DNA of 64,000 nt from Membranipora membranacea (Eukaryota; Bryozoa; Gymnolaemata; Cheilostomatida; Membraniporidae). The notes below the pieces were generated by a model that was given only the letters and a program-made list of their open reading frames with translations, made no database searches and had not been told where the DNA came from. Shown in pieces: positions 50,801 to 63,200 of the stretch. The position numbers and the translations under genes were made by a program. The DNA lies in assembly GCA_914767715.1 (NCBI GenBank), contig OU612072.1, forward strand, positions 4,092,001 to 4,156,000. The letters run 5' to 3'. The first letter of the stretch is position 1. Each line of letters begins with the position of its first letter.

Positions 50801-50902
50801 GCCCTGAATGTCTACATAGCTACAGTTTGCTGGTGTATCAGACAACACACTATCAGCAAACACTGCTACAACTACAAAACATGCAACATGCACCAGCTGC
50901 AT
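41803..50902 (-). CDS. CTSC: Cathepsin C (dipeptidyl peptidase 1), complete
   Basis: Lysosomal papain-family (C1A) exopeptidase that removes dipeptides from N-termini and activates other proteases. Ten minus-strand exons: 50731-50902, 49817-49911, 49467-49564, 48698-48832, 47261-47413, 46760-46887, 46086-46217, 43568-43739, 42855-42942, 41803-42036. They give 468 aa, close to the 463 of human DPP1. The start [12 protein letters not shown] gives a signal peptide; an earlier in-frame start would bury it. Mature Asp22 (DTPANCS) is the exclusion-domain residue that docks the substrate amino terminus. The exclusion domain spans about 22-140 and the propeptide about 141-235. The catalytic domain starts near LPRDFDWRQ. 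Oxyanion Gln260 and catalytic Cys266 (CGSCYAFS), His413 ([11 protein letters not shown]) and Asn434 ([10 protein letters not shown]) are all present. Ends [15 protein letters not shown]. All phases agree. It is divergent from ARP8 across a shared 390-bp promoter. Introns host several MITEs. Confidence 0.97.
43357..43457. repeat. Palindromic MITE, GCCTGCATTC family
   Basis: Left TTTGATCCTGGTTGCCTGCA and right, reverse complemented, TTTGATCCAATTTGCCTGCA are inverted copies, with a GAGTTGCTTC/GAGCTGCC inner block. It lies in cathepsin C intron 8. Related to 56608 and 60848. Confidence 0.75.
43884..45615. mobile_element. Long palindromic (foldback) element with TTAA-type ends
   Basis: The ends GGTAATGTCAAAGACC and GGTCTTTGACATTACC-type sequence are inverted copies. 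Arms of about 490 bp each share GGAAAGCTGCCGAGCTACTG, GAGGAAATGAGGCAGAAAA and TTACGTCACGCCATACAATG. A second inverted segment (GCATAACGTCAAAC, GTGGCCAAACGAAG, CATGGTGCACAC) nests inside, so the whole element is nearly one palindrome, broken by about 370 bp of unique sequence (44375-44745). The flank is CTAA on the left and TTAA on the right. TTAA duplication would suggest a piggyBac-type transposase. It lies in cathepsin C intron 7. A shorter relative is at 61455. Confidence 0.85.
47119..47190. repeat. Perfect 18-bp hairpin with E-box words, cathepsin C intron 5
   Basis: CATGTGACTCTCATGTGA at 47119-47136 is mirrored by TCACATGAGAGTCACATG at 47173-47190, with a 36-bp AT-rich loop. The stem contains four CATGTG/CACATG words. 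Confidence 0.85.
50167..50479. mobile_element. Hairpin MITE with 8-bp target duplication (hAT-like)
   Basis: The 313-bp element is inverted almost end to end: it starts CATAAGGCCACGTGACTTTG and ends with the inverse, GTGGCCTTATG. The arms include GCCTGTGATTTTTGTCAGTG and a GGTGGGGGTGGG tract. Both sides carry AACCGAAT (50159-50166 and 50480-50487), a clean 8-bp duplication as produced by hAT transposases. It lies in cathepsin C intron 1. Confidence 0.92.
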
Positions 50903-51292
50903 CCCTGCAGTTATGTTTCTTTTACAGTATAATTGAGTTGAGGACAAAAATGCAATCTCCTGTCTCCTTCCTTTATCTACAACTTTAAAATGAGTCATGT
51001 GATTTGATCAAGTGAGTGGTCACATGACTTGTGCTCCACATTTTAATTGTCAATTACTAAGAAGACATCAACGGACTTCTACAAAGCATTTTAGTTTGAG
51101 TCAGTGAAACAACAAATAACAGTGACGTATTTCACTAATCCAACTTTCTTCTCAGTGCAGCGTCGATGAGTTAGTAAGAATCCATTGAATTGTACTGGAT
51201 TGAGTTCAGTGTAAGAATCATAACTATTCAGATCTGAATTGGCCTGAGCATAGCATTGTGATATAGAGAACACCTCCCATCATTCACATGAA
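50903..51292. promoter_or_regulatory. Shared head-to-head promoter of cathepsin C and ARP8
   Basis: The two start codons face away from each other across 390 bp that must hold both 5' UTRs and promoters. AGTCATGTGA (50993-51002) and TCACATGACT (51020-51029) are exact inverted copies 17 bp apart. TCATGTGA/TCACATGA is the M-box/E-box form bound by MiT/TFE factors, and GTCACATGAC differs from the lysosomal CLEAR consensus by one base. No TATA box was seen. Regulation by TFEB-like factors is inference. Confidence 0.65.
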
Positions 51293-54200
51293 ATGGACAC
51301 TGAAGAAGTTGTTGAGACTTTGAATGATGAAGAAATTGAGGAAACTGCAGCCCCAACCAACAACCTTGATCATCATGTTGTTGTAAATGTATGTTTCGTC
51401 ACAATTTTATTTACCATCCATGTCCATTTACATCAACTTACTTACATCAAAGACGACATCACGCTAGACCGCCTAGGGGGGTGTGAGGGGCGTGCCTCAG
51501 TTTTTGGACATTAATACATAAGGTTTGGACATTGTTCCAGAATACCATCCCATGGGTAGGGCATTTGGCAAATTTGGGTTCAGAGTGGGTACATGTACCC
51601 ATCCAGTAGGGCATCAGTAGTATTGTCCTCTGATTGTCCTTAGATTTTCATATCCCGTAATGTCTGGGGCAGAAAACTGTTATGAAAACAGTTGACTGTG
51701 GCAGCGATAGAGCGTGGCTCGTTCCGTGTTTGTGATCTTGTCGAGACTGTAGTATGGGGCTGGTTCATTATTTCATCGTAGGATGTGCAGAGTGCAGGGT
51801 GGGCCTCCTCTCTTGACAGTACCTTATGTAGGAGCTTTACCCTGGAGTTCTTCCGCCGAATATCTAGCTGTTCCAGCTGCAATTTCTCCTTTGCTTCCGT
51901 AACACCCCTCCTCCCCTTCAATCCACAGATCATTCTCACACCTTGGTAAATTGCACAATCTCGAGTGCCTCGATCTCCCTCTTTGTTGAAGGATCCCAGG
52001 CACAGGAAGCATATTCCAGATGAGAAAGGCAGAGAGACTTGTATGCAATCAGTCTGGCTCTCTCCGGTGCCCAGTAGAGAGCTCGTCTGATCATCCCAAT
52101 CTGCTTTCTGGCGCTGCAGATCTTGTCGGCTATGTGGTCAGTGAACTTTAGATCTGACTGCAGTATCACTCCCAAGTATTTGCAGTGATCTGTGTGCTCC
52201 AGCACTATATTGTCCATAGTGTACTCTGGGACTGTTCTCTGGGGATGGAAGGCAATAATCTTACACTTCTTAGCATTAAAACTCATCCCCTAGGTTTTAG
52301 CCCAGGTGTTCAGTGACTCCAAGTTGGCTTGAAATCTCTCCTCATCATTTCTGTTGTCTACATTTTGGTACATCAGGGTATCATCAGCAAATAGGCCAGC
52401 AGAGCAATCAACATGACTGGGGAGATCGTTGATATACACCAAAAACAACACTGGACCCAACACCGAGCCCTGTGGGACTCCCGATGTCACTGGAAGGGAT
52501 TCAGATTTGGCTCCATCCAGCACCACTGTCTGCGATTGGTTACACAGGAAGTCATGTATCCAGTCCAGCAGGTAGCTTTCCATACCAGGTATGTCTGTCA
52601 GTTTTTGCATTAGCAATGCATGTGGTACACGGTCAAAGGCCTTTGACAGGTCCAAGACTGCTGCGTGCACACTGGACTTCTTGTCGGTTGCTCCTATGAT
52701 CTCATGCAAGGTGGCGCATATCTGAGTTTCACATGAGAGCCCTTTTCTGAAACCATGTTGTCTATTGTGGAGCCAACTGTCAATCTTCTCTAGAAGGTTT
52801 CTCAGCACAATATGTTCAAGCAGTTTACAGGGTATGCTTGTGAGAGATATTGGTCGGTAATTGTTGGCGTTCTGTTTGTTCCCGTTTTTATGAATGGGCG
52901 TCACATTAGCAGTCTTCCATTCAGCTGGCAGTTTGCCAAATGTTAGAGATTTGTTGAAGATCAGGGACACACAACCTGCAGTCTGCTCAGTGTCTAGAGT
53001 GAGGTCTTCTTTTTTCAAGCCATCAGGGCCTGGAGCTTTTCCAGACTTCAGGCTATTCAGAAGTTTAATCACACCGTATACTTCTATCTCTCTGCAGTTG
53101 GGTTTGTGTGATGCAGGATCCTGGCTGTGGAGGGCATATGTCTTATTGAACTGGTTGTGAAAGTGAGTGTTTAAGATTGTGGAGCATACAGCAGGGTCAT
53201 CAGTGATGTCACCATCTGTATTGAGCAGTGAGATATGCCGTTTTGGTCTCTGTCCTCTCAGATGTCTGTAGAAGGGTTTGCTGTTTCCCTCCAGCAGGGG
53301 CTTACACAATCTGCTCTCCACATAGGTACGCTTTGCTTTGTTAAAGTGCTTTTTGGCTTCTCTCCTCTTGCTCTTGTAAAGCGCCTCACTGGTAGTATCA
53401 CTCTTCTTTTCCTTCCATTTGTTGTACAGTTGTCTCTCCTTTGCAACCAGCTTGCGGCATTTCTTATCAAACCAGACTGGTTCTTCATGCGGCTTAGAGC
53501 TCACAACCGGGTGGGTACACAATCGTTGATCCATTAAATTAATAGTAAAACTTGGATGTAACTGCTGACCTGTCTGTGCACTATTTCTCAGTGTTCATAG
53601 GGCAATCATTAGTATTTTGTCATACCTGAACAGTGAAGCTATTAGTGATAATCTGATGGAAACTGGCCAGTGTGTATGAAATTAATACACAAACAATATT
53701 TTATGAATATTCATTTAGGAGCTGAAATAGAAATGGCATTGGGAGCCACAGCTTGTCAGCCATGTGCTGAGTGAGTGAATGGTGGATATTGGCAAAAATG
53801 AACTTGCAAACCATGCTCTCCCCATGTTTCTAGCAAAACCAGGGTGGTTTTCTCCTGACAGTTTCCTTGCTAAGAATTCACCTTTGAACCAAACATTGTT
53901 GACGGAGGAGTTGTATTGACTAAGCATGTTGCCATCTAGGAAGACTCCTTGGATCTAGTAAAATGCCTTCATTTTCAATGCACTTGAAATAAAACAAATA
54001 ACCATCATCAAATCATAGCCAGGCTTACAGCCATATGTTGTAAAAACTACTGCAGACCTGGAGGGGCAAAGCTTTACCTGCAACGTTTCACCACTCTTTG
54101 GTTACATTTTAGCTTTATGTCATGATTACTTTGAAGATTTTTACTCATTGCTTTAGAATGAGAATGAGGGGGAGGCTGCAGATGACCCTGAGATGGATGA

Positions 54201-57200
54201 TGGCATTGAAAGGGGCGCTCATACTATAGTCATACATCCAGGATCTCTGCACCTGAGAATAGGTCGGGCGTGTGACCCTAATCCTGTCACACTACCTCAT
54301 TGTATTGCATGGAGAAGCAGGAACAGCAGCTACAGTAATGTAGCACCTTGGCTGTCTCGGCCTGAGACAGAGGTTTGTTGGGCATCTCAAATGTGTCAGG
54401 ATTAAAAATAGGCAATGTGCTCTATTGTACGGCTTCTTTTCTTCATCTCCAACTGCCATTTTTACCTGTGAATAACCGAATCAGGCTCATACATATGAGA
54501 CCCTTTGAAACAATTGTAGGTGTAAACTTACTGTTTACTGAAGGCCTAACCGTTCGACCTTATACATAACTGTTTTTTATAGTACTATATACATATCCAT
54601 TGCGCTTCTTGCTTATCTTTTCTGATTCTGTTTCTTTCTTTCAGCACACTGAATCCATTAAAATGGTATTAACAGCAGCTAAAGAGGCACAGGAGCAGTT
54701 GGGTGAATTACAGAAATCTAACGGAAAATTCAGACAGGCCACGTCTGCCGACCAGGTGAGAGCTCTCATAACCAAATCACCAATACATTATTTATATTGT
54801 CAGGATATAAACCCAGTAAATATACATCTGACATAACTCATTGCCATTGATCGAAATCAAATCATGTAGGTGAATACAAAACTGAAAACACAGTACAGTC
54901 CCTTCCCTGATTGCTAAGGGATATAAACTGAAAGCAAACTTAGTCTTTTTCCACAGTCTTTAGCGGGGGCCGTCAGGCGGGGCAAATGTCTGGGGGCTCA
55001 GACTAGCACTGTATATATTTATTTAGTTTCCAGTCAACAATAAATCAATGACTGTTGAGCTCACTTTGAAAGTTTCACAATTCTATAATGAATGTCGATC
55101 GTTTGCTTTACTTCAGTAGGCGCTAATAATAATGTAAAAGTTTTGTATGGATTGTTTAATATCCAGCTAGCGGATGTCAATGAGGAGATAGAAGCTGAAG
55201 AGTCCGATCAGATGTCACAGCTACAGTGGACTGATGTCACTACAGAAGATGACCAGCCGGCTCCTTATATCATAGGTGATGATGTACGTTACACCACAAA
55301 ACTATCCTTATTAGTCTCGCAAATTCATCAAGGTTAATGAGATATTGAGAGATGACCAGAATTCGAATTCTTCGGACTGTGTTGGTGAAGGAAGTATTGA
55401 GATCATACCTGACCAATAAAACTGCTTGTAGACCTAAAATTATTCATAAAAAATTTTCTAACATGAACAGCTCTATCATTCAACATCAATGTTGTCACCC
55501 CCCCTCTCTTTTAGTACACTTGTTTCGTCTACTGGAGTACAAGTGCTGATTTCATTGATTCATTGTAAATTAATACTTTAAGATCGTGGCTCTCGGTGAA
55601 TGTGATATCACCACATTATATAATTTTCCATCCATTGCCTGCTTTCTAGGCTTTGTATTTGGAACCAAACTGTGGGTACCACATAATCTGGCCGACGAGC
55701 TATGGAGAGCTGAATGTGAGGGATGAGAGTGGATATACAGCAGACAATCTGAAGCAAAGTTTAGAGACACTGTGGACAGCTGCTCTAGATAAGCATCTCT
55801 CTATTAGTAATGATAACATACCAGTAAGTTATACAATAGCCTCTGTACCTGTTTTGAGTTTTCCAGCCTCCCTCACGGGAAAAATAAAAACATTGTAGCC
55901 ACCATCATTCCAATTGTAGCATCAGGGGAGACAAACTCCGGTGTTTTTTTATTGCTATAAAAGCATTGTATGACAAACCTAATTTTCAAGTTCCCAAACA
56001 TAATTTTTAATCAGGTTATGTCATGACGTTTGATGGTTTTTGGTACACATCTTATAAGATGCAATATTTTGCCAACATAACTCCCTAGCCATAAGTATGT
56101 CATTGTGATTAGACTTGTATCCGTTGTACATATGAGCCTCAATAGAATTTGAGCCTGTTTTCAAAAGGGGTTCAGAAATAGATTACAATGACTCAGCTGT
56201 TTCCTCCTGCCTAAAAAGGGCACAACTCAGAACATTATCAATAATTGTGCTCACAATATAAATTCTGTGTCCAACATGTATGTTTAATCATTTTTCGCGG
56301 TACAAACTTCTGAACGCACAAGTTGCTTAATTTTCTATGGACGATCATCGTATTGCAGCTAGTGAAAATAACCCTTCTGATTCACTCACAAGATGTAAAA
56401 TATTACATACGAGTGCATTAATATAGCTATCATTGACTGACTGACTGATATTATTTTCTTACACATACTGTGCACTTCTTTGTTATAGGAGTATAACTGT
56501 ATATTACTGATACCGGATATGTTTAACAGAACACACATCAGACATATGATGGATATTATATTAGATCGGATGGGTTTCTCATCTGTATTTCTTCTCCAGG
56601 TAAAACTAGACCAAGTTTGGTCCATTTGCCTGCATTCTGAGAAGCTCTCCCTCCACTCTTCATGTCGAGGCATGCTTCCCTGCGGCATGACCAGTGGAAG
56701 GGAATAGCTGGAATCCAGGCAGTTGAATTTAACTTGATCTAAGGTAAAACTTAAGTCTGCAGATTTTCATTTATTACTCCATATATCAGTCTCACAGGTG
56801 AATACAAGAAACATGAGGTGATTTAATAGAGGGAACTCAACCGAATGTCTCAGCAATAGTTTAGTCGCCCATTTCAACACGGCACCTTAAGATTACTAAG
56901 TAAATCCAGATGTGCAGGCGTTCTGTGACAGGAGATCCTATTCAACAGAAACTTGAAAAATAACCTGTAGTCAGTAGATGAAGTTTCAAATATGATTTTT
57001 AATAGCAAACCAGCCACAGTATTATATACAAAGACAAAGACAAGCTAACAGTTTATATTTGATTACGTATAGGAGTCTGTTTGCGCCACTCTTGGTGTAG
57101 GATTGAGCAGTGCTTGTGTTGTGGATATTGGAGATCATAAGACGAGTATATCATGTATAGAGGATGGCATGTCCCTCGAACCAACACGGTAAGTAATAAA

Positions 57201-60200
57201 ACCTGATCAGTATCCTCAGTAGTAAGTAAATAACAAGGTTAGTAATATCACCTGATCAATATCGTCAGTATTAGGTAAGTAACAAGTGGCTAGGAATACG
57301 AGTTGACTCAATTGGTTAGAGCCCCGGAATTCAAATGCAAGCGTTGAAGTTCGGGGGTTCGAGTCCCACTGACGTCCACTGTCTACTGGGGACTGTTGGA
57401 CCCCCAGGTGTGCTCCAACCGAGCAAATTGGCGCAGATATTGCGGCCTCGCCCTTAAGGCACCCCTCTATCTCGCCACCCATTCTCCGGGATGCGGTGAG
57501 TGATGGAACCTTGCCATTTTAACCAACATTTTTTAACAAGCAGGGTAAGTATTATCACCTGATCAATATCGCCAGCAGCAGTCTGGTGGTTACTAGTAAG
57601 GAGTTTTGTGTGTATTATCCAGGTTTGATTACTTGAGTCATTTATGATTATTCACCTCGCGGGTAGCAGCATTATTGTACTTTCACTGACAAGACACACC
57701 AGACTATTATCATTGGTTTTTTTTGCAAGAAGACAAGATCATGATTTTGTATTTGTGTTTTATTTCGAACCATTTTCAATTATACATAAAAAACTTGATA
57801 TACCAGCCTTACTTAACCTGCTGTTGAACCTGGCTCTATAGCCTATAGGAAATGTATGTAATCCTGTTGGTTGAATTGAGTTCTGTTGATGATATGAGTT
57901 GTTGTTTCTGTTCTCAGATTGATGTTAAAGTTTGGAGGTAGAGATATTACACGTACATTTAGTTGGTTGTTAGATCACATCTCATTCCCTTATATAGACT
58001 GTCAGCATGATAGTAATATACTCGACGCTCTCCTGCTACAAGAACTCAAACACTCCTACTGTCACATGGATACGGTTAGTGTAATCGGCGGGCAGCAGTT
58101 ATATCCACAAATTTATCCAAAATGCATCTGAACGGGATATGCTAGTGATACTTTGAGACGCAAGTGTTAGTTGAGGGAGTTCTTGCTACCTCTGAGTTTG
58201 TGGAATTACTTAGTGATTTGGTAGAGTAGTTTGTCTGGCCCATGTCAGTGTGCTCTTTTATCGCCGCATTCAGCCCTTGACCAGTAAAGTTGTAATAGCA
58301 AATACATTTGCCCCCTCTCCCAGCTCCTCAACTGAAGGCGAGACAATTGCAGCACAACAAAGGGCAAACTGACGGTTTTACAGATCCATGCCGTTGGCTC
58401 TACTAAGTTAAAGTGTTTAGGAAAGCAAAATACAACCATTGGCCATATCAAAGCAATGTCATAGCAATGAATAAAAAAACTAAATTTTTTCGCACAATGA
58501 CATTATTGAAGTGTGAGAAGCTAGGGTCTAGAACGGTCTGAAGTATGTTAATATCTCACCTGCGACAGATTAGCATAATAATGATGATCGACTGGCAGTA
58601 TAATAGTAAGCCTAGTCCTGGCTTGCCTAGGACAGTTCCAAGGGTGCTAAACATAGACCAGAATTCATCTCAAAACAGTACAGGTCACAGGTAGTCTATT
58701 TAAAGATATTTTGGTGTTAATCTGTCACAGGGGACATAACAGACTCAGGACCCCTCTAGACCCTGGGTTTTGGCACTTACAGTTACATCATTCAACAATG
58801 TTCTTGTGTGAAAAACTTTCTTTTTGTTCATTGCTATGAGTTTGCTTTGATATGTGGTTTTTTTTATTACTTTCCTAAACACTTGAAAACATGCTCGGTT
58901 TAAATTCCCACCTTTTAGTACTTTTCAGTACTTTCTTCACTGGGATAACCTTGAGAGCTAAAATCAGTGAATATCGTATGCTTTGAATTCAATGACTAAG
59001 TTAGTCTTGTCTATAGAATAAATTGAAACTCAAACCACTGCTGCCACACAGCCAAATGTGTGCTTATAGAATTCTGTATAGCTCAAAACGAATAAATTGA
59101 TGCTCCAATCTCAGCATTGTCACCTAATGAGCAAATAATCTGCACAAACTGATCGTCAAAATTAGGGTATGAAATTAATTATCTACCGGCACGGGTGACG
59201 TAGTTACTGTCTTACTAGTGCATTCAGTACACTCATAAGCTGGTGCGTAGATTTGATGCCCTGATTTTGAAGATCAGTTTGTGCAAATTATTTGCCCATT
59301 AGGTGACAATTATGAGATTTAAGTCTCAATTAATTATCTTGGAGCTATGTAGAATTCAATGAGCACAAATTTGCATGAGTGGCAGCAGTAGTTTAACATA
59401 TAACTCCGATTTCATGTTGGTATTTTATCATCTTTTAGGATGCTGTAGGAACAGAGGAAATACATTTTCAGGTTCGTCCCCCCTGTAAGAAAATCAGTCG
59501 ATACTCAATGCATGTAGGAGATGAGAGAATTATCCCCACACTGGCCATGTTCTGGCCTGATATGTATGGTCTGAAAGGTTTGTATGCTACTCTAATGCAT
59601 GACAGTGTCAGCCCCAATGATCTTTAGAACAAGATCTTCTATCTTGCCATTAAATATTTCATTTATGTCATATATGTCATCTAGACATAATATGATAAGC
59701 ACGCAGCTCATTATCGGCATCTACAGTCAGCTTCAGATAGAGTTTATGTGATAATGATTGAGCAATCAGTCAACACAGTCTACCATTGTCAAAAACATAT
59801 CCTGTTTGCCTCATTTTCATAATCCTATCATTACAGGAGATAAGTTACTGATGACAGGAGCGGATAAAGAGTCGGATCATTCTGATATATTTGATATAGA
59901 TTATATAACTCAAACTCGCAGCAAACAAGAGGAGGTAACTCAACATCATATATTATCGATCATTATCAGCTAGAATGCTATTAGCATGAGCAAGAACTTT
60001 ATGAGCAGGAGCTTTATTTAGCTTGTTCCAGGGTGACAAAAGTAAGCCGTCACCAATTTCGGGTAGCATAGGTCAGGGTTTATATAATAAGGTTGAATAG
60101 ATAAATTTCTCTTTTATAAGCCTCTACAAAAAGCAAACTTTTCTTTTAGTGAATAATATAGGATTTCAAATTATCCCCACTTTCCAATTTAATGAAAACT

Positions 60201-63200
60201 CACTTTTAATGGGTTTGCATTGAAATATAAATATATGGTAGTTTGTTTGATGTGCACCTTCTATCTCTATTTAAAGTCAGCGCGGCTGGCAGCGCAGAAA
60301 AAGAGAGAACAGAACCAGCTGCTCGACTCACAGAAGAACAGCGGAGATATAATCGGGGGAGACGAGTCACAGTTAGCTGATGATGAGATGGATGAAGAGG
60401 CACAGATTACATCACAATCTTCTCAGAGCAAACCGACATCAGCTACAGCCAACACAACTGCCGACAGGTGATACGCTCATTACTCACCTACAATGCAGTT
60501 CACTTTATTCAAACCTCTGGGGACCACAAAAATTTGTCCTTATTAAGCAGTCTTAATTATGTGACATTGACATGCATTAAGATCTGGCTGGAGGGACCAA
60601 TTTTCCTTGTCTAAATTAACAGGAGTTTTAAATTACAAAGTTTGAAATATCCAGCTTACACTGTAGTTAATAGTTGCACTTTGAACAGATGAATAATGAT
60701 TCATTAAGAATGTACAGATCGGCCTGCAGATTGGGGTGACACATATTCGGATGTAAGTCGCCCTGTGCTGAGAGAGGGTGAGACATCCACTTAATGGATT
60801 TATATCTCTCCTCGATAACTATTGCCAGATCTTGACCTTTAGAACTTTGAGTTGGATCCAGTTTGCCTGCATTTCCATTTCGGTCGCGCCGCAAGCCTTT
60901 GGCATGACCGGTAGAGGGAAGCAACTCCAAATTCAGGCCAATGGATAAACAAGAGCATTTTGCATTTCCCAAATTTAGAATAGCGAGTGATCAGGATCGA
61001 AACACAATGGGAGCCACTAAACATCATTTGCTGCTTCCACTTTTAGGGCATTTTATGAATAAGGAGGGTGTCAAATGTCACAATATTTCTGCTAGTTCTG
61101 TATCTAAAAATCCTAATGTTGTATTAAAGATAAAGAAGAGATGCTTTTTATAATATATTGCAGCAATGACATCATCGTAGACTTTATGTATTTACAGTCA
61201 GCATTTTAGTAATAAGAAATCAGGAGGAGACAATAAACTAAAAACAGATGAGCTGTTACCCCTCGATCAGGCTATCATATGGAGTATAGATCATTGTGGT
61301 GAGTCATATCATCGTAACTATTCCAAAGTAAGATATGCAACTAGCTTTCATGTCTTTGGTCTTACTGCAAGTTAGAAGTCGGAGCATATCTGAAACTTCA
61401 TCTCTCAAGACAGTTCTGCTGTCTAAACCATAGACTTAATATACTGTATATTAAGGTAATGTCAAAGACCGATCCGAATATCAACATATCATATACCGTT
61501 GGAAAGCTGCCGAGCTACTGAAAATGAATACCTGAACAAAAACTTGATTCGATGACGTTGTGTCATTAAAGGGAGGAAATGAGGCAGAAAACGCTGTTTT
61601 TGTCAATGCAGATGGAGGAGTCAAATTAATTGCAAGAAATTTCAAAACAGGTGGAATGTATACTTAGAGATTGAGTTCATAGTAAAATTTGATTTTCTTG
61701 GATATATGACTAGTCAAAACTGACTTTTTACGTCACGCCATACAACGCATTTGTTTTTGTGAAGCCGTGAAAATATGTGAAATTTCAATCATTAATTCAG
61801 AACAGATCATAGGCTCGAAACAAAATTAATTATGATTTTCCCTTAAATTACACTTCAAATGTCATACATATTGACTTTCAACAAATTAGCTTGCATTTTG
61901 CGAAATCAGTGGACTCTCGAATACACCTGATATTTTTCGTAACTTTTGCATAACGTCAAATGTGCTGTCCAAATGACCATTGTTGTGGCCAAACAAAGTT
62001 TTTTTGAAAGTTCTCACATACGAAGCCGCTTTTATTACCCATGGTGCACGCAGGAAATGCCAACAGATTTTTTCACTGCATTCCACCTGTTTTGAAATTT
62101 CTTGCATTTAATTTGACTCCCCCATCTGCTTAGACAAAAAAGCGTTTTCTGCCTCATTTCCTCCCTAAAATGACACAACTTCATTGAATCAAGTTTTTGT
62201 TCAGGTATTCATCTTCAGTAGCTCGGCAGCTTTCCAACGGTATATGATATGTTGATATTCGGATCGGTCTTTGACATTACCTTAAGTCTAAGGTCTAAAC
62301 TCATCATGTGACTCAAATACTTTCATATATAGCCCTGGTTATAATCCAGTATTGGCTCTTCAGTGTTGTTTTGTTGGAAGAGTCAGATGCTTTCTGAGCT
62401 ATTTGTACCAGTTAAAGTCATGGGTTCTCCGAAACTTCCTCTTTGTATTGTCGTTGAGAAAGGAGTTGTCCTCCCATTTTACTAAGACGAGATAACTTCT
62501 TGAATTCAGACCAGCGTTTTATTATGAACTACATATACTACTGTATATGATTGCAGATAACGAGGAGATGAGTGGTAGGATGTATTCTAACATTCTATTG
62601 GTCGGAGGTGGCCTCATGTTTGAGGGTGTAGAGAGTTTATTACAGTATAGAGTTTGGTTAAATCTGCCACAGAATATCCGACATCATACTAACGTTACAG
62701 TCATCTCCAGATCTAAGGTATGAGGATGGGTTATTAGAAAACGCTGACACTGATGACGTGATATACTATTGCATGTATATCTCTGATCGATAGAAAATGA
62801 ATAAATTCACTTAGCATGAGTGCCATTAGAGGGAGTGTGGTGTGAGGACCCGATTTCAGTTTCATTAATTAGGGCGCGGAAATGTTAGGTACTCACACTA
62901 AATTGACTCTTAACGAACGTATATACACATGTTAATAGTGTAGTCTTGCTGTCAGTGCGGCTCTTTGTCATGATGGTCTCTCATAGGTGGAGTTGATCAA
63001 ATTGCATGTATTCCCCATAGATCTGATTCTATCGGTTAGTCAATGATGGCTTGAGAGGGAGAGCAATTGGATCATAGTTGACCTTGGTGTTTGACAGTTT
63101 AGGTTTGAGATTCCTGTTATTAATTTAAAATTCATTATCTTACTACCTCAAATTTAGATAGAATCTCATTCCAGTCTGCTAAATGTAAGCACTCTTGTCA

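Noticed and set aside
50723-50998. Upstream start (MTHFKVVDK) for cathepsin C
   Set aside because: It would place 32 residues before the hydrophobic signal peptide and overlaps the E-box pair. The start at 50902 gives a normal signal peptide directly before Asp22.
57300-57370. Possible tRNA gene in ARP8 intron
   Set aside because: The A and B boxes are near tRNA spacing, but the acceptor stem does not pair and the SINE body continues downstream.
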